64,000 bases of DNA from Oscillospiraceae bacterium. Lineage in GTDB: Bacteria > Bacillota_A > Clostridia > Oscillospirales > Oscillospiraceae. How positions within the stretch are numbered: the stretch's first letter is position 1; every line of letters begins with the position of its first letter. The stretch is taken from assembly GCA_015067895.1 (NCBI GenBank), contig SVLP01000007.1:25732-89731 (forward strand). Direction: 5' to 3'. The notes beneath the pieces were generated by a model. The model ran no database searches. It was not told the DNA's origin and saw only the letters and a list, made by a program, of their open reading frames with translations. The translations under genes and the position numbers were made by a program. Positions 9,133-18,273 of this stretch are shown piece after piece.

Positions 9133-9837
9133 ATGTTACCTTATATCGCGGAATTTCTGGGCACCATGCTGCTCATCATCCTGGGCGACGGCGTCGTTGC
9201 CAACGTGACCCTGAACAAGTCCGGCATGAAGGGTGCCGGTTCCATCCAGATCACCCTGGCCTGGGGCCTTGCCGTCATGGTTCCCGCCTTCATCTTCGGC
9301 GCCGCCTCCGGTGCCCACTTCAACCCCGCCCTGACCCTGGCTCTGGCCGCTGACGGCTCCCTGGCCTGGGGTCTGGTTCCCGGCTACATCATCGCCCAGT
9401 TCGCAGGCGCCATCGTCGGCGCTGTCATCGTCTACCTGATGTTCAAGGATCAGTTCGACGCCACTGAGGATCCCGGCACCAAGCTGGGCGTCTTCTCCAC
9501 CGGCCCCTCCGTCCCCAACCTGCCCCGCAACATCTTCTGCGAGGCCGTCGCCACCTTCGTTCTGGTCTTCGCCATCAAGGGCATCCCCGCCGGTACCGTC
9601 GCCGGTGTCGAGAAGTTCATGGTCTTCGGCATCATCGTTGCCATCGGTATGTCCCTGGGCGGCCTGACCGGCTACGCCCTGAACCCCGCCCGTGACATCG
9701 GCCCCCGTATCGCCCACGCCTTCCTGCCCATCAAGGGTAAGGGCTCCTCCAACTGGGGCTACGCCATCGTTCCCCTGCTGGGCCCCGTCATCGGTGCCCT
9801 GATCGCCGTGGCCCTGTACGCCGTCATCCCCTGGTAA
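9133..9837 (+). CDS. glpF: Glycerol facilitator, MIP/aquaglyceroporin family
   Basis: A 234-residue inner-membrane channel with six hydrophobic helices. Both pore signatures are present: AHFNPALTL near residue 65 and ALNPARDIGPR near residue 185. The Asp after the second NPA-type motif (NPARD) is typical of glycerol-conducting members rather than pure water channels. AGGAGG lies just before the ATG. The position between glpK and glpA supports glycerol uptake. Confidence 0.96.
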   Translation: MLPYIAEFLGTMLLIILGDGVVANVTLNKSGMKGAGSIQITLAWGLAVMVPAFIFGAASGAHFNPALTLALAADGSLAWGLVPGYIIAQFAGAIVGAVIVYLMFKDQFDATEDPGTKLGVFSTGPSVPNLPRNIFCEAVATFVLVFAIKGIPAGTVAGVEKFMVFGIIVAIGMSLGGLTGYALNPARDIGPRIAHAFLPIKGKGSSNWGYAIVPLLGPVIGALIAVALYAVIPW

Positions 9838-9906
9838 TTGAAAAATTTACCAACGCTTTTCCATGAGGAACTTCGGAAATCCCTGACATAAACCCGTTTT
9901 CCCGGC

Positions 9907-9934
9907 CCCCTCGTCCGAATTTCCGGGCGAGGGG
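9907..9934 (+). terminator. Hairpin between glpF and glpA
   Basis: CCCCTCG and CGAGGGG pair across a 14-nt loop downstream of glpF. There is no T-run directly after it, so it may be a partial terminator or an RNA stability element. Confidence 0.4.
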
Positions 9935-10007
9935 AGCCCTTCCGTTGTGGGTCTTTTCTCACTTTTTCCCTGAAAATATCTCCAATTCAACAAAGGAGTG
10001 AAGTATC

Positions 10008-11438
10008 TTGGTTGATATCATCATCATCGGCGCAGGTGTCAGCGGCTGTGCCATCGCCCGGGAGCTGTCCCGGAAGAAAGCATCCATCCTGGTGGTGGAG
10101 CGGGAGGAGGACGTCTGCTGCGGCACCTCCAAGGCCAACTCGGCCATCGTCCACGCAGGCTACGACGCCAAGCACGGCTCCCTGATGGCCAAGCTCAATG
10201 TCCTGGGCAGCGAAATGATGCCGGGCCTTAGCCGGGAGCTGGACTTCCACTACAGACAAAACGGCTCTTTGGTCGTGATGCTGGATGAAAATGACCGCCC
10301 CAACCTCATCAAGCTCTATGAGAACGGCGTTAAAAACGGCGTCCGGGATCTGCGGATCATCGAGCGGGACGAGCTGGTGGCCATGGAGCCCAACATCTCC
10401 GACGATGCGGTGGCCGCCCTCTATGCTCCCACCGGCGGCATCGTCTGCCCCTTCGGCCTGACCTACGCCCTGGCCGAGAACGCCGCCAGCAACGGTGCCG
10501 AGTTCCGGTTCGACTCCGAGGTCACCGGCATCGAGAGAATCGACGGCGGCTGGCGCGTGAAGACCGTCAAGGGCGACCTGGAGGCAAAGGTGGTGGTCAA
10601 CGCCGCAGGCGTCTACTCCGGCAAGCTCCACAACATGGTCTCCGACGAGCCCATGACCATCATCCCCCGCCGGGGCGACTACTTCCTGCTGGATCGCACC
10701 ACCGGCGGCTTCGTCGAGCGCACCATCTTCCAGCTCCCCGGCAAGTATGGCAAGGGCGTCCTGGTGGCTCCCACCGTCCACGGCAACACCATCGTCGGCC
10801 CCACCGCCATCGATGTGGATGATCCCGACGCCACCGCCACCACCCAGGCGGGCCTGGACGACATCCGCGCCAAGTCCGGACGGGCCGTCAAGAACCTGCC
10901 CCTGCGTCAGACCATCACCTCCTTCGCAGGTCTGCGCGCCCATGAGCCCCGCCACGAGTTCTTCATCGGCGAAATCGCCCCCGGCTTTGTCGACTGCGCC
11001 GCCATCGAGTCCCCCGGCCTTTCCTCTGCTCCCGCCATCGGCGTCATGGTGGCCGACATCGTCACGGGGATCCTGGGTCTGGAGGCCGATCCCACCTTCG
11101 ACGGCACCCGCAAAGGCATCCTGAACCCCCAGGAGCTGGGCATCGAGGAGTACAACGCCCTGATCCGTGAGAATCCCGCCTACGGCACCGTCATCTGCCG
11201 CTGCGAGACCGTCACCGAGGGCGAGATCATCGACGCCATCCGCCGTGTCCCCGGCGCGAAGAGCGTCGACGGCGTCAAGCGCCGCACCCGGGCCGGTATG
11301 GGCCGCTGCCAGGGCGGCTTCTGCAGCCCCAGAGTGCTGGAGATCCTTTCCCGGGAGCTGGGCATTCCCATGGGCGAGATCACCAAGGCAGGCGGCAATT
11401 CCCGCCTGATCGTCGGCGTCAACAAGGACAATGTCTAA
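10008..11438 (+). CDS. glpA: Anaerobic glycerol-3-phosphate dehydrogenase, GlpA-type flavoprotein
   Basis: FAD-dependent oxidoreductase of the DAO family, 476 residues. The N-terminal dinucleotide fold reads IIIGAGVSGCAIAREL. The C-terminal region is a BFD-like [2Fe-2S] domain with CRCETV and the later CQGGFC. It begins with TTG at 10008; AAAGGAG is 9 nt upstream and the protein then starts exactly at the conserved fold. It oxidises glycerol 3-phosphate to DHAP and passes electrons to the next two gene products. Confidence 0.93.
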   Translation: MVDIIIIGAGVSGCAIARELSRKKASILVVEREEDVCCGTSKANSAIVHAGYDAKHGSLMAKLNVLGSEMMPGLSRELDFHYRQNGSLVVMLDENDRPNLIKLYENGVKNGVRDLRIIERDELVAMEPNISDDAVAALYAPTGGIVCPFGLTYALAENAASNGAEFRFDSEVTGIERIDGGWRVKTVKGDLEAKVVVNAAGVYSGKLHNMVSDEPMTIIPRRGDYFLLDRTTGGFVERTIFQLPGKYGKGVLVAPTVHGNTIVGPTAIDVDDPDATATTQAGLDDIRAKSGRAVKNLPLRQTITSFAGLRAHEPRHEFFIGEIAPGFVDCAAIESPGLSSAPAIGVMVADIVTGILGLEADPTFDGTRKGILNPQELGIEEYNALIRENPAYGTVICRCETVTEGEIIDAIRRVPGAKSVDGVKRRTRAGMGRCQGGFCSPRVLEILSRELGIPMGEITKAGGNSRLIVGVNKDNV

Positions 11439-11451
11439 GGAGGGCTGCCCT

Positions 11452-12717
11452 ATGAGAGAATATGAACTTGTCATCATCGGCGGCGGCCCCGCCGGTCTGG
11501 CCGCAGCCGTCGCCGCACACAAGGCAGGCATCACCGACATCCTGATCCTGGAGCGCGACAACGAGCTGGGCGGCATTCTGAACCAGTGCATCCACAACGG
11601 CTTCGGCCTGCACACCTTCAAGGAGGAGCTCACCGGCCCCGAATACGCCGGTCGGTTCATCGAGCAGGTCAGGGAGCTGGGCATCCCCTATAAGCTCAAC
11701 ACCATGGTTCTGGATCTGGCTGCGGACAAGACCGTCACCGCCATGAACCGCACCGACGGCCTGTTCCAGCTGAAGCCCAAGGCCGTCATCCTGGCCATGG
11801 GCTGCCGGGAGCGTCCCCGGGGCGCCCTGAACATTCCCGGCTACCGTCCCGCCGGTATCTACACCGCCGGTACCGCCCAGCGTCTGGTCAACATGGAGGG
11901 CTATCTCCCCGGCCGCAAGTGCGTCATCCTGGGCTCCGGCGACATCGGCCTCATCATGGCCCGCCGCATGACCCTGGAGGGAGCCGAGGTCAAGGTCGTG
12001 GCCGAGCTGATGCCCTACTCCGGCGGTCTGAAGCGCAACATCGTCCAGTGTCTGGACGACTTCGGCATCCCCCTGAAGCTGAGCCACACCGTGGTCGACA
12101 TCAAGGGCAAGGAGCGCGTCGAGGGCATCACCATCGCCCGGGTGGAGAACGGCAAGCCCGTCCCCGGCACCGAGATCGAATACGAGTGCGACACCCTGCT
12201 GCTTTCCTGCGGTCTGCTACCCGAGAACGAGCTCAGCCGCGCCGCAGGCGTGGACATCAACCCCATCACCAATGGCCCCAAGGTCAACGAGTCCCTGGAG
12301 ACCAGCGTCCCCGGCGTCTTCGCCGCCGGCAACGTGCTCCACGTCCACGACCTGGTGGACTTCGTCTCCGAGGAGGCCGCCGCCGCAGGCCGCAACGCCG
12401 CAGCCTATATCCGCGAGGGTAAGGAGGTCGGCGGCAAGGTGCTGCCCATCACCGGCATCGACGGCGTCCGCTACACCGTTCCCGTGGCCATCCGTCCCGA
12501 AGCCCTGGAGCCCGACTCCACCGTCACCATCCGCTTCCGCGTGGGCGGCGTCTACACCAACAAGCGCATCGTCGTCCTGGCCGGTGACAAGCCCATCTTC
12601 ACCCGCAAGCGTAACGTCCTGGCTCCCGGCGAGATGGAGACCGTGAACCTGAAGACCAACGCGCTGCTGGACTGCCCCGAGGCCGACAGCATCACTGTGA
12701 AACTGGAGGATGCCTGA
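11452..12717 (+). CDS. FAD/NAD(P)-dependent oxidoreductase, GlpB-position subunit
   Basis: A pyridine nucleotide-disulfide-type flavoprotein of 421 residues. It has an N-terminal FAD-binding GGGPAGLAAA, a central second dinucleotide fold with ILGSGDIGLIMAR, and a C-terminal GVFAAGNV segment that contacts FAD. In Clostridia this protein takes the place of GlpB next to GlpA and the DUF1667 protein. The ATG at 11452 has AAGGAGGG upstream and follows glpA by 13 bp, so the genes are cotranscribed. It probably transfers electrons from GlpA to NAD or another carrier; the acceptor is not visible from sequence. Confidence 0.9.
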   Translation: MREYELVIIGGGPAGLAAAVAAHKAGITDILILERDNELGGILNQCIHNGFGLHTFKEELTGPEYAGRFIEQVRELGIPYKLNTMVLDLAADKTVTAMNRTDGLFQLKPKAVILAMGCRERPRGALNIPGYRPAGIYTAGTAQRLVNMEGYLPGRKCVILGSGDIGLIMARRMTLEGAEVKVVAELMPYSGGLKRNIVQCLDDFGIPLKLSHTVVDIKGKERVEGITIARVENGKPVPGTEIEYECDTLLLSCGLLPENELSRAAGVDINPITNGPKVNESLETSVPGVFAAGNVLHVHDLVDFVSEEAAAAGRNAAAYIREGKEVGGKVLPITGIDGVRYTVPVAIRPEALEPDSTVTIRFRVGGVYTNKRIVVLAGDKPIFTRKRNVLAPGEMETVNLKTNALLDCPEADSITVKLEDA

Positions 12718-12718
12718 T

Positions 12719-13084
12719 ATGAAAAAAGTGAACCTGATCTGCATCGGCTGTCCTCTGGGCTGCCCGCTGGAGGTGGAGATGGAGGGCAAGGAAGTTCTGA
12801 CCGTCTCCGGCAACACCTGTAAAAACGGCGAAAAGTACGCCCGCAAGGAGCTGACCAACCCCACGAGGATCGTCACCTCCACCGTCCGGGTGGTTGGCGG
12901 TACTTTGGGCATGGTCTCCGTGAAGACCTCCGCCGACATCCCCAAGGGCAAGATCTTTGACTGCGTCAAGGAGCTGCAGGCCATCGACATCCCCGCCCCC
13001 GTGGCCATCGGTGACGTCATCATCGCCGATGTCTGCGGCACCGGCGTGAGTGTCGTCGCCACCAAGAACGTCCCTGCCCTCTGA
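12719..13084 (+). CDS. DUF1667 protein, small Cys-rich partner of GlpA/GlpB
   Basis: A 121-residue protein with an N-terminal cysteine cluster: CIGCPLGC (CxxCxxxC) and a fourth Cys in GNTCKNG, probably binding an iron-sulfur cluster. DUF1667 proteins regularly follow the GlpA and GlpB-like genes in Firmicutes and are taken as the third subunit, in place of GlpC. ATG at 12719 is preferred over one 9 bp earlier because GGAGG is then correctly spaced. It overlaps the region of the upstream stop codon, indicating translational coupling. Confidence 0.9.
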   Translation: MKKVNLICIGCPLGCPLEVEMEGKEVLTVSGNTCKNGEKYARKELTNPTRIVTSTVRVVGGTLGMVSVKTSADIPKGKIFDCVKELQAIDIPAPVAIGDVIIADVCGTGVSVVATKNVPAL

Positions 13085-13099
13085 TCGTCCATAAAATTT

Positions 13100-13123
13100 G
13101 GGCCGCTGCGAAAGCAGCGGCCC
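13100..13123. terminator. Hairpin 1 flanking REP cassette A
   Basis: GGGCCGCTGC pairs with GCAGCGGCCC across a GAAA tetraloop. Read on the minus strand it is followed by AAATTTTAT, so it can end the convergent amidohydrolase transcript. Confidence 0.75.
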
Positions 13124-13124
13124 T

Positions 13125-13303
13125 CAGCGTGTCGAAAAAGGTGTCATTGCGAGCCAGTGCGCACACTGGCGTGGCAATCTCCCAGATTTTCGAATATTTT
13201 CAGTTGATAATCCGGCGTTATTTGCTCTTTTTAGGGGATCGCCACACCAGTCTGAGGACTGGTTCGCGATGACATCCTAATTTTGAGGTTTTTCTACAGT
13301 CTG
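13125..13303 (+). repeat. REP-pair cassette, copy A
   Basis: A 179-bp element containing two imperfect inverted REP units. The left unit starts at GTCATTGCGAGCCAGTG and the right unit ends at CTGGTTCGCGATGAC. Comparison by eye with the inverse complement of 32333-32511 shows 178 of 179 identical positions. It lies in a convergent gene junction, between two near-identical terminator hairpins. Confidence 0.92.
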
Positions 13304-13304
13304 T

Positions 13305-13332
13305 GGGCCGTTGCTTTCGCAGCGGCCCTTTT
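13305..13332 (+). terminator. Hairpin 2 flanking REP cassette A
   Basis: GGGCCGTTGC pairs with GCAGCGGCCC (one G-U pair) and is followed by TTTT. It is nearly the same hairpin as 13100-13123, so the glp-operon terminator is present on both sides of the cassette. Confidence 0.85.
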
Positions 13333-13343
13333 GCGTTTTCGCT

Positions 13344-14204
13344 TTACAATCCGAAGATCCGTTGGGCATTGCCCCGGACGATCTTTTCGTAGGTCTCCTC
13401 CCGGAGCCTTCCGGCGGCGCGCATCTCGTCGAGCCACGCCCCCAGGGGGAAGACCATGTCCTTGTTCACCATGTCCGTGGCGAAGAAGAGCCGGTCGGCG
13501 TATGCCTCCAGGAAGGCCAGGCCGAAGTCCGGGTCGCGCATGATGGCCCGGCTGCCGCTGTTGGCACTGAGGTCGCCGTAGAGGTTGGGGTACTTCGCAA
13601 AAAGCTCCGGTACCCGTCCGCCGGGGACGATGGGGCCCTCGCCCCAGCTGTTGCGACCTTCCCTGTCCCTGGGTGCGTCGCCGCTCATCTCGATCCAGAA
13701 GGTCTGGCTGTGTCCCAGGAGCTTCAGCTTGGGATGGGTCTTCAGCACCTCCTCCAGCATCGGCAGGCCGGGATCGTCCACCACGCCGTAGCTGTAGCCC
13801 ACCTCCGGGCTCATGTGGATGGTCACAGGCAGACCCAGCTTCTCCGCCGCAGCGAAGAGCTCCTGTAAAAAGGGGTCGTCCAGACGGCGGTTGGTGGTCA
13901 GCTCCCCCACGCCGATGGCACCCTGGGCCTGGAACCGGGCCAGCCGGTCGTAAACCGGCTCCTTCCCCCTGGGATCCACCGCGCACATCCAGGCATAGCG
14001 ATCCGGGAACTGCCGGCAGAGCTTCCGGTTGGCCTTGTTGGTGCCGAAGGGCAGGCCCCCCTCGGAGGAGGACATCAGAACACCCTTTTCGATGCCCAGC
14101 TCCTCCAAGTGGGGGAGCATATTCTTTCCGCTGGTCAGGTTCAGCTTGCCCAGCTTCGGAAGCTGGAAGGGCGTCAGATGCAGATGCAGGTCGATCTTTT
14201 TCAT
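13344..14204 (-). CDS. Amidohydrolase-superfamily protein (amidohydro_2 type)
   Basis: A 286-residue TIM-barrel metallo-hydrolase. The N-terminal metal motif is DLHLHLTPF, further ligands are likely at VTIHMSPE and LLGHSQTF, and the late Asp is in FFATDMVN. This subgroup includes decarboxylases and lactonases acting on aromatic or sugar acids; the substrate here is unknown. It starts 5 bp after the stop of the transporter gene without a strong ribosome site of its own, so translation is probably coupled. The transporter probably brings in its substrate. Confidence 0.8.
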   Translation of the reverse strand: MKKIDLHLHLTPFQLPKLGKLNLTSGKNMLPHLEELGIEKGVLMSSSEGGLPFGTNKANRKLCRQFPDRYAWMCAVDPRGKEPVYDRLARFQAQGAIGVGELTTNRRLDDPFLQELFAAAEKLGLPVTIHMSPEVGYSYGVVDDPGLPMLEEVLKTHPKLKLLGHSQTFWIEMSGDAPRDREGRNSWGEGPIVPGGRVPELFAKYPNLYGDLSANSGSRAIMRDPDFGLAFLEAYADRLFFATDMVNKDMVFPLGAWLDEMRAAGRLREETYEKIVRGNAQRIFGL

Positions 14205-14208
14205 AGGC

Positions 14209-15594
14209 TTACTGCTGGGCGGCGTCCCGCTTGGCGGCCATCTCGGCGTACATCTGGTCGGTCTTCTTCTTGTCCAGGTTGAAGATCAGGCCGATGCCGA
14301 TGAGGATCAGGGCATAGCAGATGGTGGGGATGGCATTGCAGACGTAGTAGATGCCCTTGACGGCCTCAGCAGTCTGGACAACATTCTCGCCGGAGACATA
14401 GCCCACCAGGCCCAGGCTGAAGGCCAGGCCGGAGGAGGCGATGGTGGAGCCGATCTTGCGGCTGAAGGTGTACATGGAGTACATGGAGCCGTCGGAGCGG
14501 AAGCCGGTCTTCCACTCGGAGTAGTCCAGGCAGTCGGAGACCAGTGCCCAGATCAGCATGGTGAAGGCGGTCTGGCCCAGCAGGGTCATGATGTTCAGGG
14601 CGGTATAGACCCAGACATTCTCGATGTAGATGAACATTCTCACGGCGCTGAACACGAAGCTCAGCAGGGCGGTGTACAGAATGACGTCCCGCTTGCCGAA
14701 CTTGTTGACCATCTTGGGGATCAGGGGGAAGATGACGATCATAAAGGGCATGGAGCAGGCCATGGAGATGGTGGCCAGGGAGGCATTGCCGTAGACCTCC
14801 TTGTAGATGTAGCCATAGGTCTGGCTGGAGCCGGTGATGACCAGCATGGAGCCAATGGTGGCGACCATGACGCCGATCAGGGGACGGTTCTTCAGAACCA
14901 TCCTCAGCACCTTGAAGAACTCGAACTTCTCGCCCTCAGCCTTCTCCTCGCGGACGCGCTCCTTGGTCAGGGTGCACAGCAGCAGGTAGCTGACGATGGA
15001 GCAGACGCCGAAAACAGCAGCCAGCAGGGTGAACCGGCCGGGGATGGGCTGGTTGTCCTTGTAGCAGATCACGGGAACCATGCCCAGAGCCACGGCACCC
15101 ACCAGGCCGCCGCCGACGGAACGGGCACGGGACAGCTTGGAACGCTCCACGGGATCCACGGTGACCACGTTGGCCATGGCACCGAAGGGCATGGAGGTGC
15201 CGGTGTAGCTCATGCCGAAGAAGACATAGGCGAAGGCCACGAAGGCGTGCAGGGCGATGCCCTCAAAGGGAACCTTGCTGAAGCAAAGGACGCCGCTGAG
15301 CGCCAGAGGGATCATGAACAGCTTGATCCAGGGGGTGAACTTGTCCTTGCTCTTGCCCAGGTGCCACCGGTCGGGGAAGGAACCGATGATGGGGTCGTTG
15401 ATGGCATCCCACAGGCGGGCGAACAGGAACAGACCTGCCATCCAGGTGGCGCTGATGCCCAGGCAGTAGGTGCAGAAGGTCAGGAAGTAGGCATCCACAT
15501 ACAGGTTGACGAAGCTGCCGGCCATATCACCGAAGATATAGCCCCACTCGTCCTTGCCGCTGAAGGGGCGCACGGAGTTGTCGATTTTTGCCAT
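14209..15594 (-). CDS. GPH-family (MelB-like) cation symporter
   Basis: A 461-residue membrane transporter with about twelve hydrophobic segments. The early motif LWDAINDPIIGSFPDR is the hallmark of glycoside-pentoside-hexuronide:cation symporters (D and D in the cation site). It is first in a two-gene operon with the amidohydrolase, so the substrate may be a glycoside or sugar acid. A GGAGAG ribosome site precedes ATG at 15594. Confidence 0.9.
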   Translation of the reverse strand: MAKIDNSVRPFSGKDEWGYIFGDMAGSFVNLYVDAYFLTFCTYCLGISATWMAGLFLFARLWDAINDPIIGSFPDRWHLGKSKDKFTPWIKLFMIPLALSGVLCFSKVPFEGIALHAFVAFAYVFFGMSYTGTSMPFGAMANVVTVDPVERSKLSRARSVGGGLVGAVALGMVPVICYKDNQPIPGRFTLLAAVFGVCSIVSYLLLCTLTKERVREEKAEGEKFEFFKVLRMVLKNRPLIGVMVATIGSMLVITGSSQTYGYIYKEVYGNASLATISMACSMPFMIVIFPLIPKMVNKFGKRDVILYTALLSFVFSAVRMFIYIENVWVYTALNIMTLLGQTAFTMLIWALVSDCLDYSEWKTGFRSDGSMYSMYTFSRKIGSTIASSGLAFSLGLVGYVSGENVVQTAEAVKGIYYVCNAIPTICYALILIGIGLIFNLDKKKTDQMYAEMAAKRDAAQQ

Positions 15595-15652
15595 GTGTTT
15601 CTCTCCTTTTTCTGTTTTTGACGGTGGACGATTTTATCCCCGTCTTAGGATT

Positions 15653-15681
15653 ATTTTACACCATATTCACTCCGTTTTCAA
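15653..15681 (-). promoter_or_regulatory. Promoter of the symporter-amidohydrolase operon
   Basis: TTGAAA (15676-15681) and TAAAAT (15653-15658) with a 17-bp spacer on the minus strand. Confidence 0.75.
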
Positions 15682-15726
15682 TACCAAAACCCATGGTTTC
15701 TGTATCCGGATGGCTGTCCCGCGAAC

Positions 15727-15759
15727 ACAAAAACCACGCTTGCAGGGCGCAAGCGTGGT
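15727..15759 (-). terminator. Terminator of the thiamin-precursor ABC operon
   Basis: CCACGCTTGC and GCAAGCGTGG pair across a 5-nt loop and are followed on the minus strand by TTTTTGTG. Confidence 0.93.
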
Positions 15760-15776
15760 CTGTGCCCGGCTCTGCA

Positions 15777-16511
15777 TCACAGCTTCGCCAGGATCCGTTT
15801 TTTGTATTCCAGGAATTCGGGGGTCAGGTTGAAGTCCGCAGAGCGGGGCTTGGGCTCGTCGATGACGATCTCCTCCACGATCCGGCCGGGCTGGCCGGAG
15901 AGGAGGTAGATCCGGTCGGACAGCAGGATCGCCTCATCGATGTCGTGTGTGATGAACAGGGTGGAGAGCCGGATCTGCTCCATGACCTCCAGATACCAGC
16001 GGTGGATGGCGCTCTTGGTCAGGGTGTCCAGGGCCGAGAAGGGCTCGTCCAGCAGCGCCACATCCTGGGAAAAGAGGTAGGTACGCAGCAGGGCCGCCCG
16101 CTGGCGCATGCCGCCGGAGAGCTGGGCCGGGTATTTGCGCTGGGTGCCCTCCAGACCGAACTGGGCGAACAGGGGGCTGACACGCTCCCGGGCTTCCCTT
16201 TTCTTCACGCCCTTCAGGATCAGCGGCAGGGCCACGTTGTCGGCAATGGTGCGGTACGGCAGCAGCAGATCCTTCTGCAGCATATAGCTGATGGAGCCGG
16301 GCTTTCCGGTGATATCTGCGCCATCCAGCAGCACCTGTCCGGCATCGGGCTTCACAAGACCCGAGATGATGTTGAAGAGCGTTGTCTTGCCGCCGCCGCT
16401 GACACCCAGCAGGCAGACCAGCTCCCCCCGGTTCAGCTCCACGGTGATATCATCCAAAATCAGCTTCCCGTCGAAGGATTTGCTGACGTTCTTTACTTGC
16501 AGTTTTTCCAT
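15777..16511 (-). CDS. thiZ: ABC transporter ATPase for thiamin precursor (ThiZ-like)
   Basis: A 244-residue ABC ATPase. Walker A is GVSGGGKTTL, the signature motif is QLSGGMRQRAALLR, Walker B is DVALLDEPFSALD, and the H-loop is FITHDIDEA. It belongs to the nitrate/taurine/HMP-type subfamily. The ATG at 16511 lies 5 bp after the stop of the binding-protein gene and has no clear ribosome site, so translation is likely coupled. It is last in an operon led by a TPP riboswitch, which identifies the cargo as a thiamin precursor such as formylaminopyrimidine or HMP. Confidence 0.92.
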   Translation of the reverse strand: MEKLQVKNVSKSFDGKLILDDITVELNRGELVCLLGVSGGGKTTLFNIISGLVKPDAGQVLLDGADITGKPGSISYMLQKDLLLPYRTIADNVALPLILKGVKKREARERVSPLFAQFGLEGTQRKYPAQLSGGMRQRAALLRTYLFSQDVALLDEPFSALDTLTKSAIHRWYLEVMEQIRLSTLFITHDIDEAILLSDRIYLLSGQPGRIVEEIVIDEPKPRSADFNLTPEFLEYKKRILAKL

Positions 16512-16515
16512 ACGG

Positions 16516-17502
16516 TTAAGGCAGATACTCGTTGGTGAAGCCGTGGTTGGGATCAATCTCCCCCTCCATCAGCTGATTCTCGTTGAGCCAGCTGAAGAAG
16601 GCGGCCCAGCGGTCGGCGTCGAACTCACCCCAGCGGGCGGCGTCGGAAATGTACTCCCCAGCCAGGTATTCCTGGCTGGCATAGACCAGCTCGGCGTTGG
16701 ACTTCAGCTCGGGGGCGGCCTCCATCAGGATGTCGGCGGCTTCGGCGGGGTGCTCCACAGCGTAGGTGTAGCCCCTGCTCAGGGCGCCGACGAAGGCCTT
16801 TGCGGCTTCGGGGTTCTGTTCCAGCCAGGCATCGTTGCCGATGATGACGGGGGAATAGTAGTCGAAGACGGGATCAATGTCTGCGAATTCAAAATAGTCG
16901 GTCTCCAGACCCGCCACCTCGCAGGCCACACCGGCCCAGCCGTAGAAGATCCAGATGGCGTCCACACTGCCGGACTGCAGGGCGGAGACCTCGTCGGTGA
17001 CGGTGGAGGGAATCAGCTCCACCTTATCGAAATCGCCGCCGTCGGCGGTCATCACATCCCGGATGGTGGCCTTCTCCACATCCAGATCCCAGGTGGCATA
17101 TTTCTTGCCCTCCAGGCCTGCGGGGGTGTCCATGCCCTCCCCGGCCCGGGAGACGATGCCGGAGGTGTTGTGCTGGATCACAGCCGCCACGGCGGTGACG
17201 GGCATTTTTTCTTCGCCCACATAAGCGGGAGCCAGGTAATCCTGGAAGGACACGCCGAACTGGGCCTTGCCGGAGGCCACCAGGGTGACGGCGCCGTCCT
17301 CGGGGGGCTGCACGACCTCGACATTCAGACCGGCTTCCTTAAAATAGCCGTTGGCCAGGGCCACATAGATGCCGGTGTGGTTGGTGTTGGGCGTCCAGTC
17401 CAGGACGACGGTGATCTGATCGGCGGTCTGCGCTCCGGAGCCGCATGCGGTCAGGGTCAGCACCATGGTCAATGCCAGGAGCATTGCGATGCATTTTTTC
17501 AT
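16516..17502 (-). CDS. thiY: Thiamin-precursor ABC substrate-binding lipoprotein (ThiY-like)
   Basis: A 328-residue NMT1/Thi5-like binding protein. The lipoprotein signal ends in the lipobox LTAC, so Cys20 should be lipidated and the protein anchored outside the membrane. The mature start VLDWTPNTNHTGIYVA is the conserved pyrimidine-binding motif of ThiY/Thi5-type proteins. Position after the permease gene and under the TPP riboswitch supports uptake of a hydroxymethylpyrimidine precursor. Confidence 0.93.
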   Translation of the reverse strand: MKKCIAMLLALTMVLTLTACGSGAQTADQITVVLDWTPNTNHTGIYVALANGYFKEAGLNVEVVQPPEDGAVTLVASGKAQFGVSFQDYLAPAYVGEEKMPVTAVAAVIQHNTSGIVSRAGEGMDTPAGLEGKKYATWDLDVEKATIRDVMTADGGDFDKVELIPSTVTDEVSALQSGSVDAIWIFYGWAGVACEVAGLETDYFEFADIDPVFDYYSPVIIGNDAWLEQNPEAAKAFVGALSRGYTYAVEHPAEAADILMEAAPELKSNAELVYASQEYLAGEYISDAARWGEFDADRWAAFFSWLNENQLMEGEIDPNHGFTNEYLP

Positions 17503-17517
17503 ATCGGTTCCTCCATT

Positions 17518-18273
17518 TCAGTCTTGTTTGTCCAGATGCCGGTAGGGCATGCACTTTTTCTCCGCGAATTCCACCAGCGCCATCAGGCCCAGGGAGATGC
17601 CGGAGATCAGGAAAATAACGGCGAACATCTTGTCGAAGGCGAAGGCCTTCTTCACCCGGGTCATATACACGCCCAGGCCGCCGAAGCCGCCCAGCCACTC
17701 GCTGATGACCGCGCCGACCACGCTGTAGGCGGCGGCGATCCGCAGTCCGGAGAAGAGCTGGGGCAGTGCCGAGGGGAATTTGATGTGGCGGAAGATCTGG
17801 AAGCGGTTCGCGCCCATGGAGCGCAGCAGACCGATGGCATCCTTGTCCGCGCTGCGGAAGCCGTCCAGCAGACCCACGGTGACGGGGAAAAAGGTGGAAA
17901 TGACGATCAGGATGATCTTCGGGGTCATTTCATAGCCGAACCACAGCACCAGCAGCGGCGCGATGGCCACGGTGGGCACCGTCTGGGTGATGATGAGCAG
18001 CGGATAGAAGGCCTTGTACAGCAGCTCGAAGGCGTCCATCAGCACCGCCACCAAAAATCCGAAGGCCACGCCCAGGAGCAGGCCGATGAAGGCCTCCTGG
18101 AGGGTGATGAGGGAATTCTCCCACAGGAGCGGCAGCTCCGCAAGGAAGGCCTGCGCCACCTCCAGGGGGCTGGGCAGCATGTACCCCGGCACCCATCCCA
18201 GGCCGCAGACCGTCTGCCACACGGTCAGCAGCACCGCCACGGCGAGGATCGAGGGAACATTACGCTTCAGCAT
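17518..18273 (-). CDS. thiX: Thiamin-precursor ABC permease (ThiX-like)
   Basis: A 251-residue inner-membrane permease of the SsuC/TauC type with about six hydrophobic helices. The EAA loop that contacts the ATPase is visible around LLRSMGANRFQIFRHIKFPSA. Its start overlaps the end of the upstream thiamin-binding gene by 14 bp. The binding-protein gene follows after 15 bp. Confidence 0.92.
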   Translation of the reverse strand: MLKRNVPSILAVAVLLTVWQTVCGLGWVPGYMLPSPLEVAQAFLAELPLLWENSLITLQEAFIGLLLGVAFGFLVAVLMDAFELLYKAFYPLLIITQTVPTVAIAPLLVLWFGYEMTPKIILIVISTFFPVTVGLLDGFRSADKDAIGLLRSMGANRFQIFRHIKFPSALPQLFSGLRIAAAYSVVGAVISEWLGGFGGLGVYMTRVKKAFAFDKMFAVIFLISGISLGLMALVEFAEKKCMPYRHLDKQD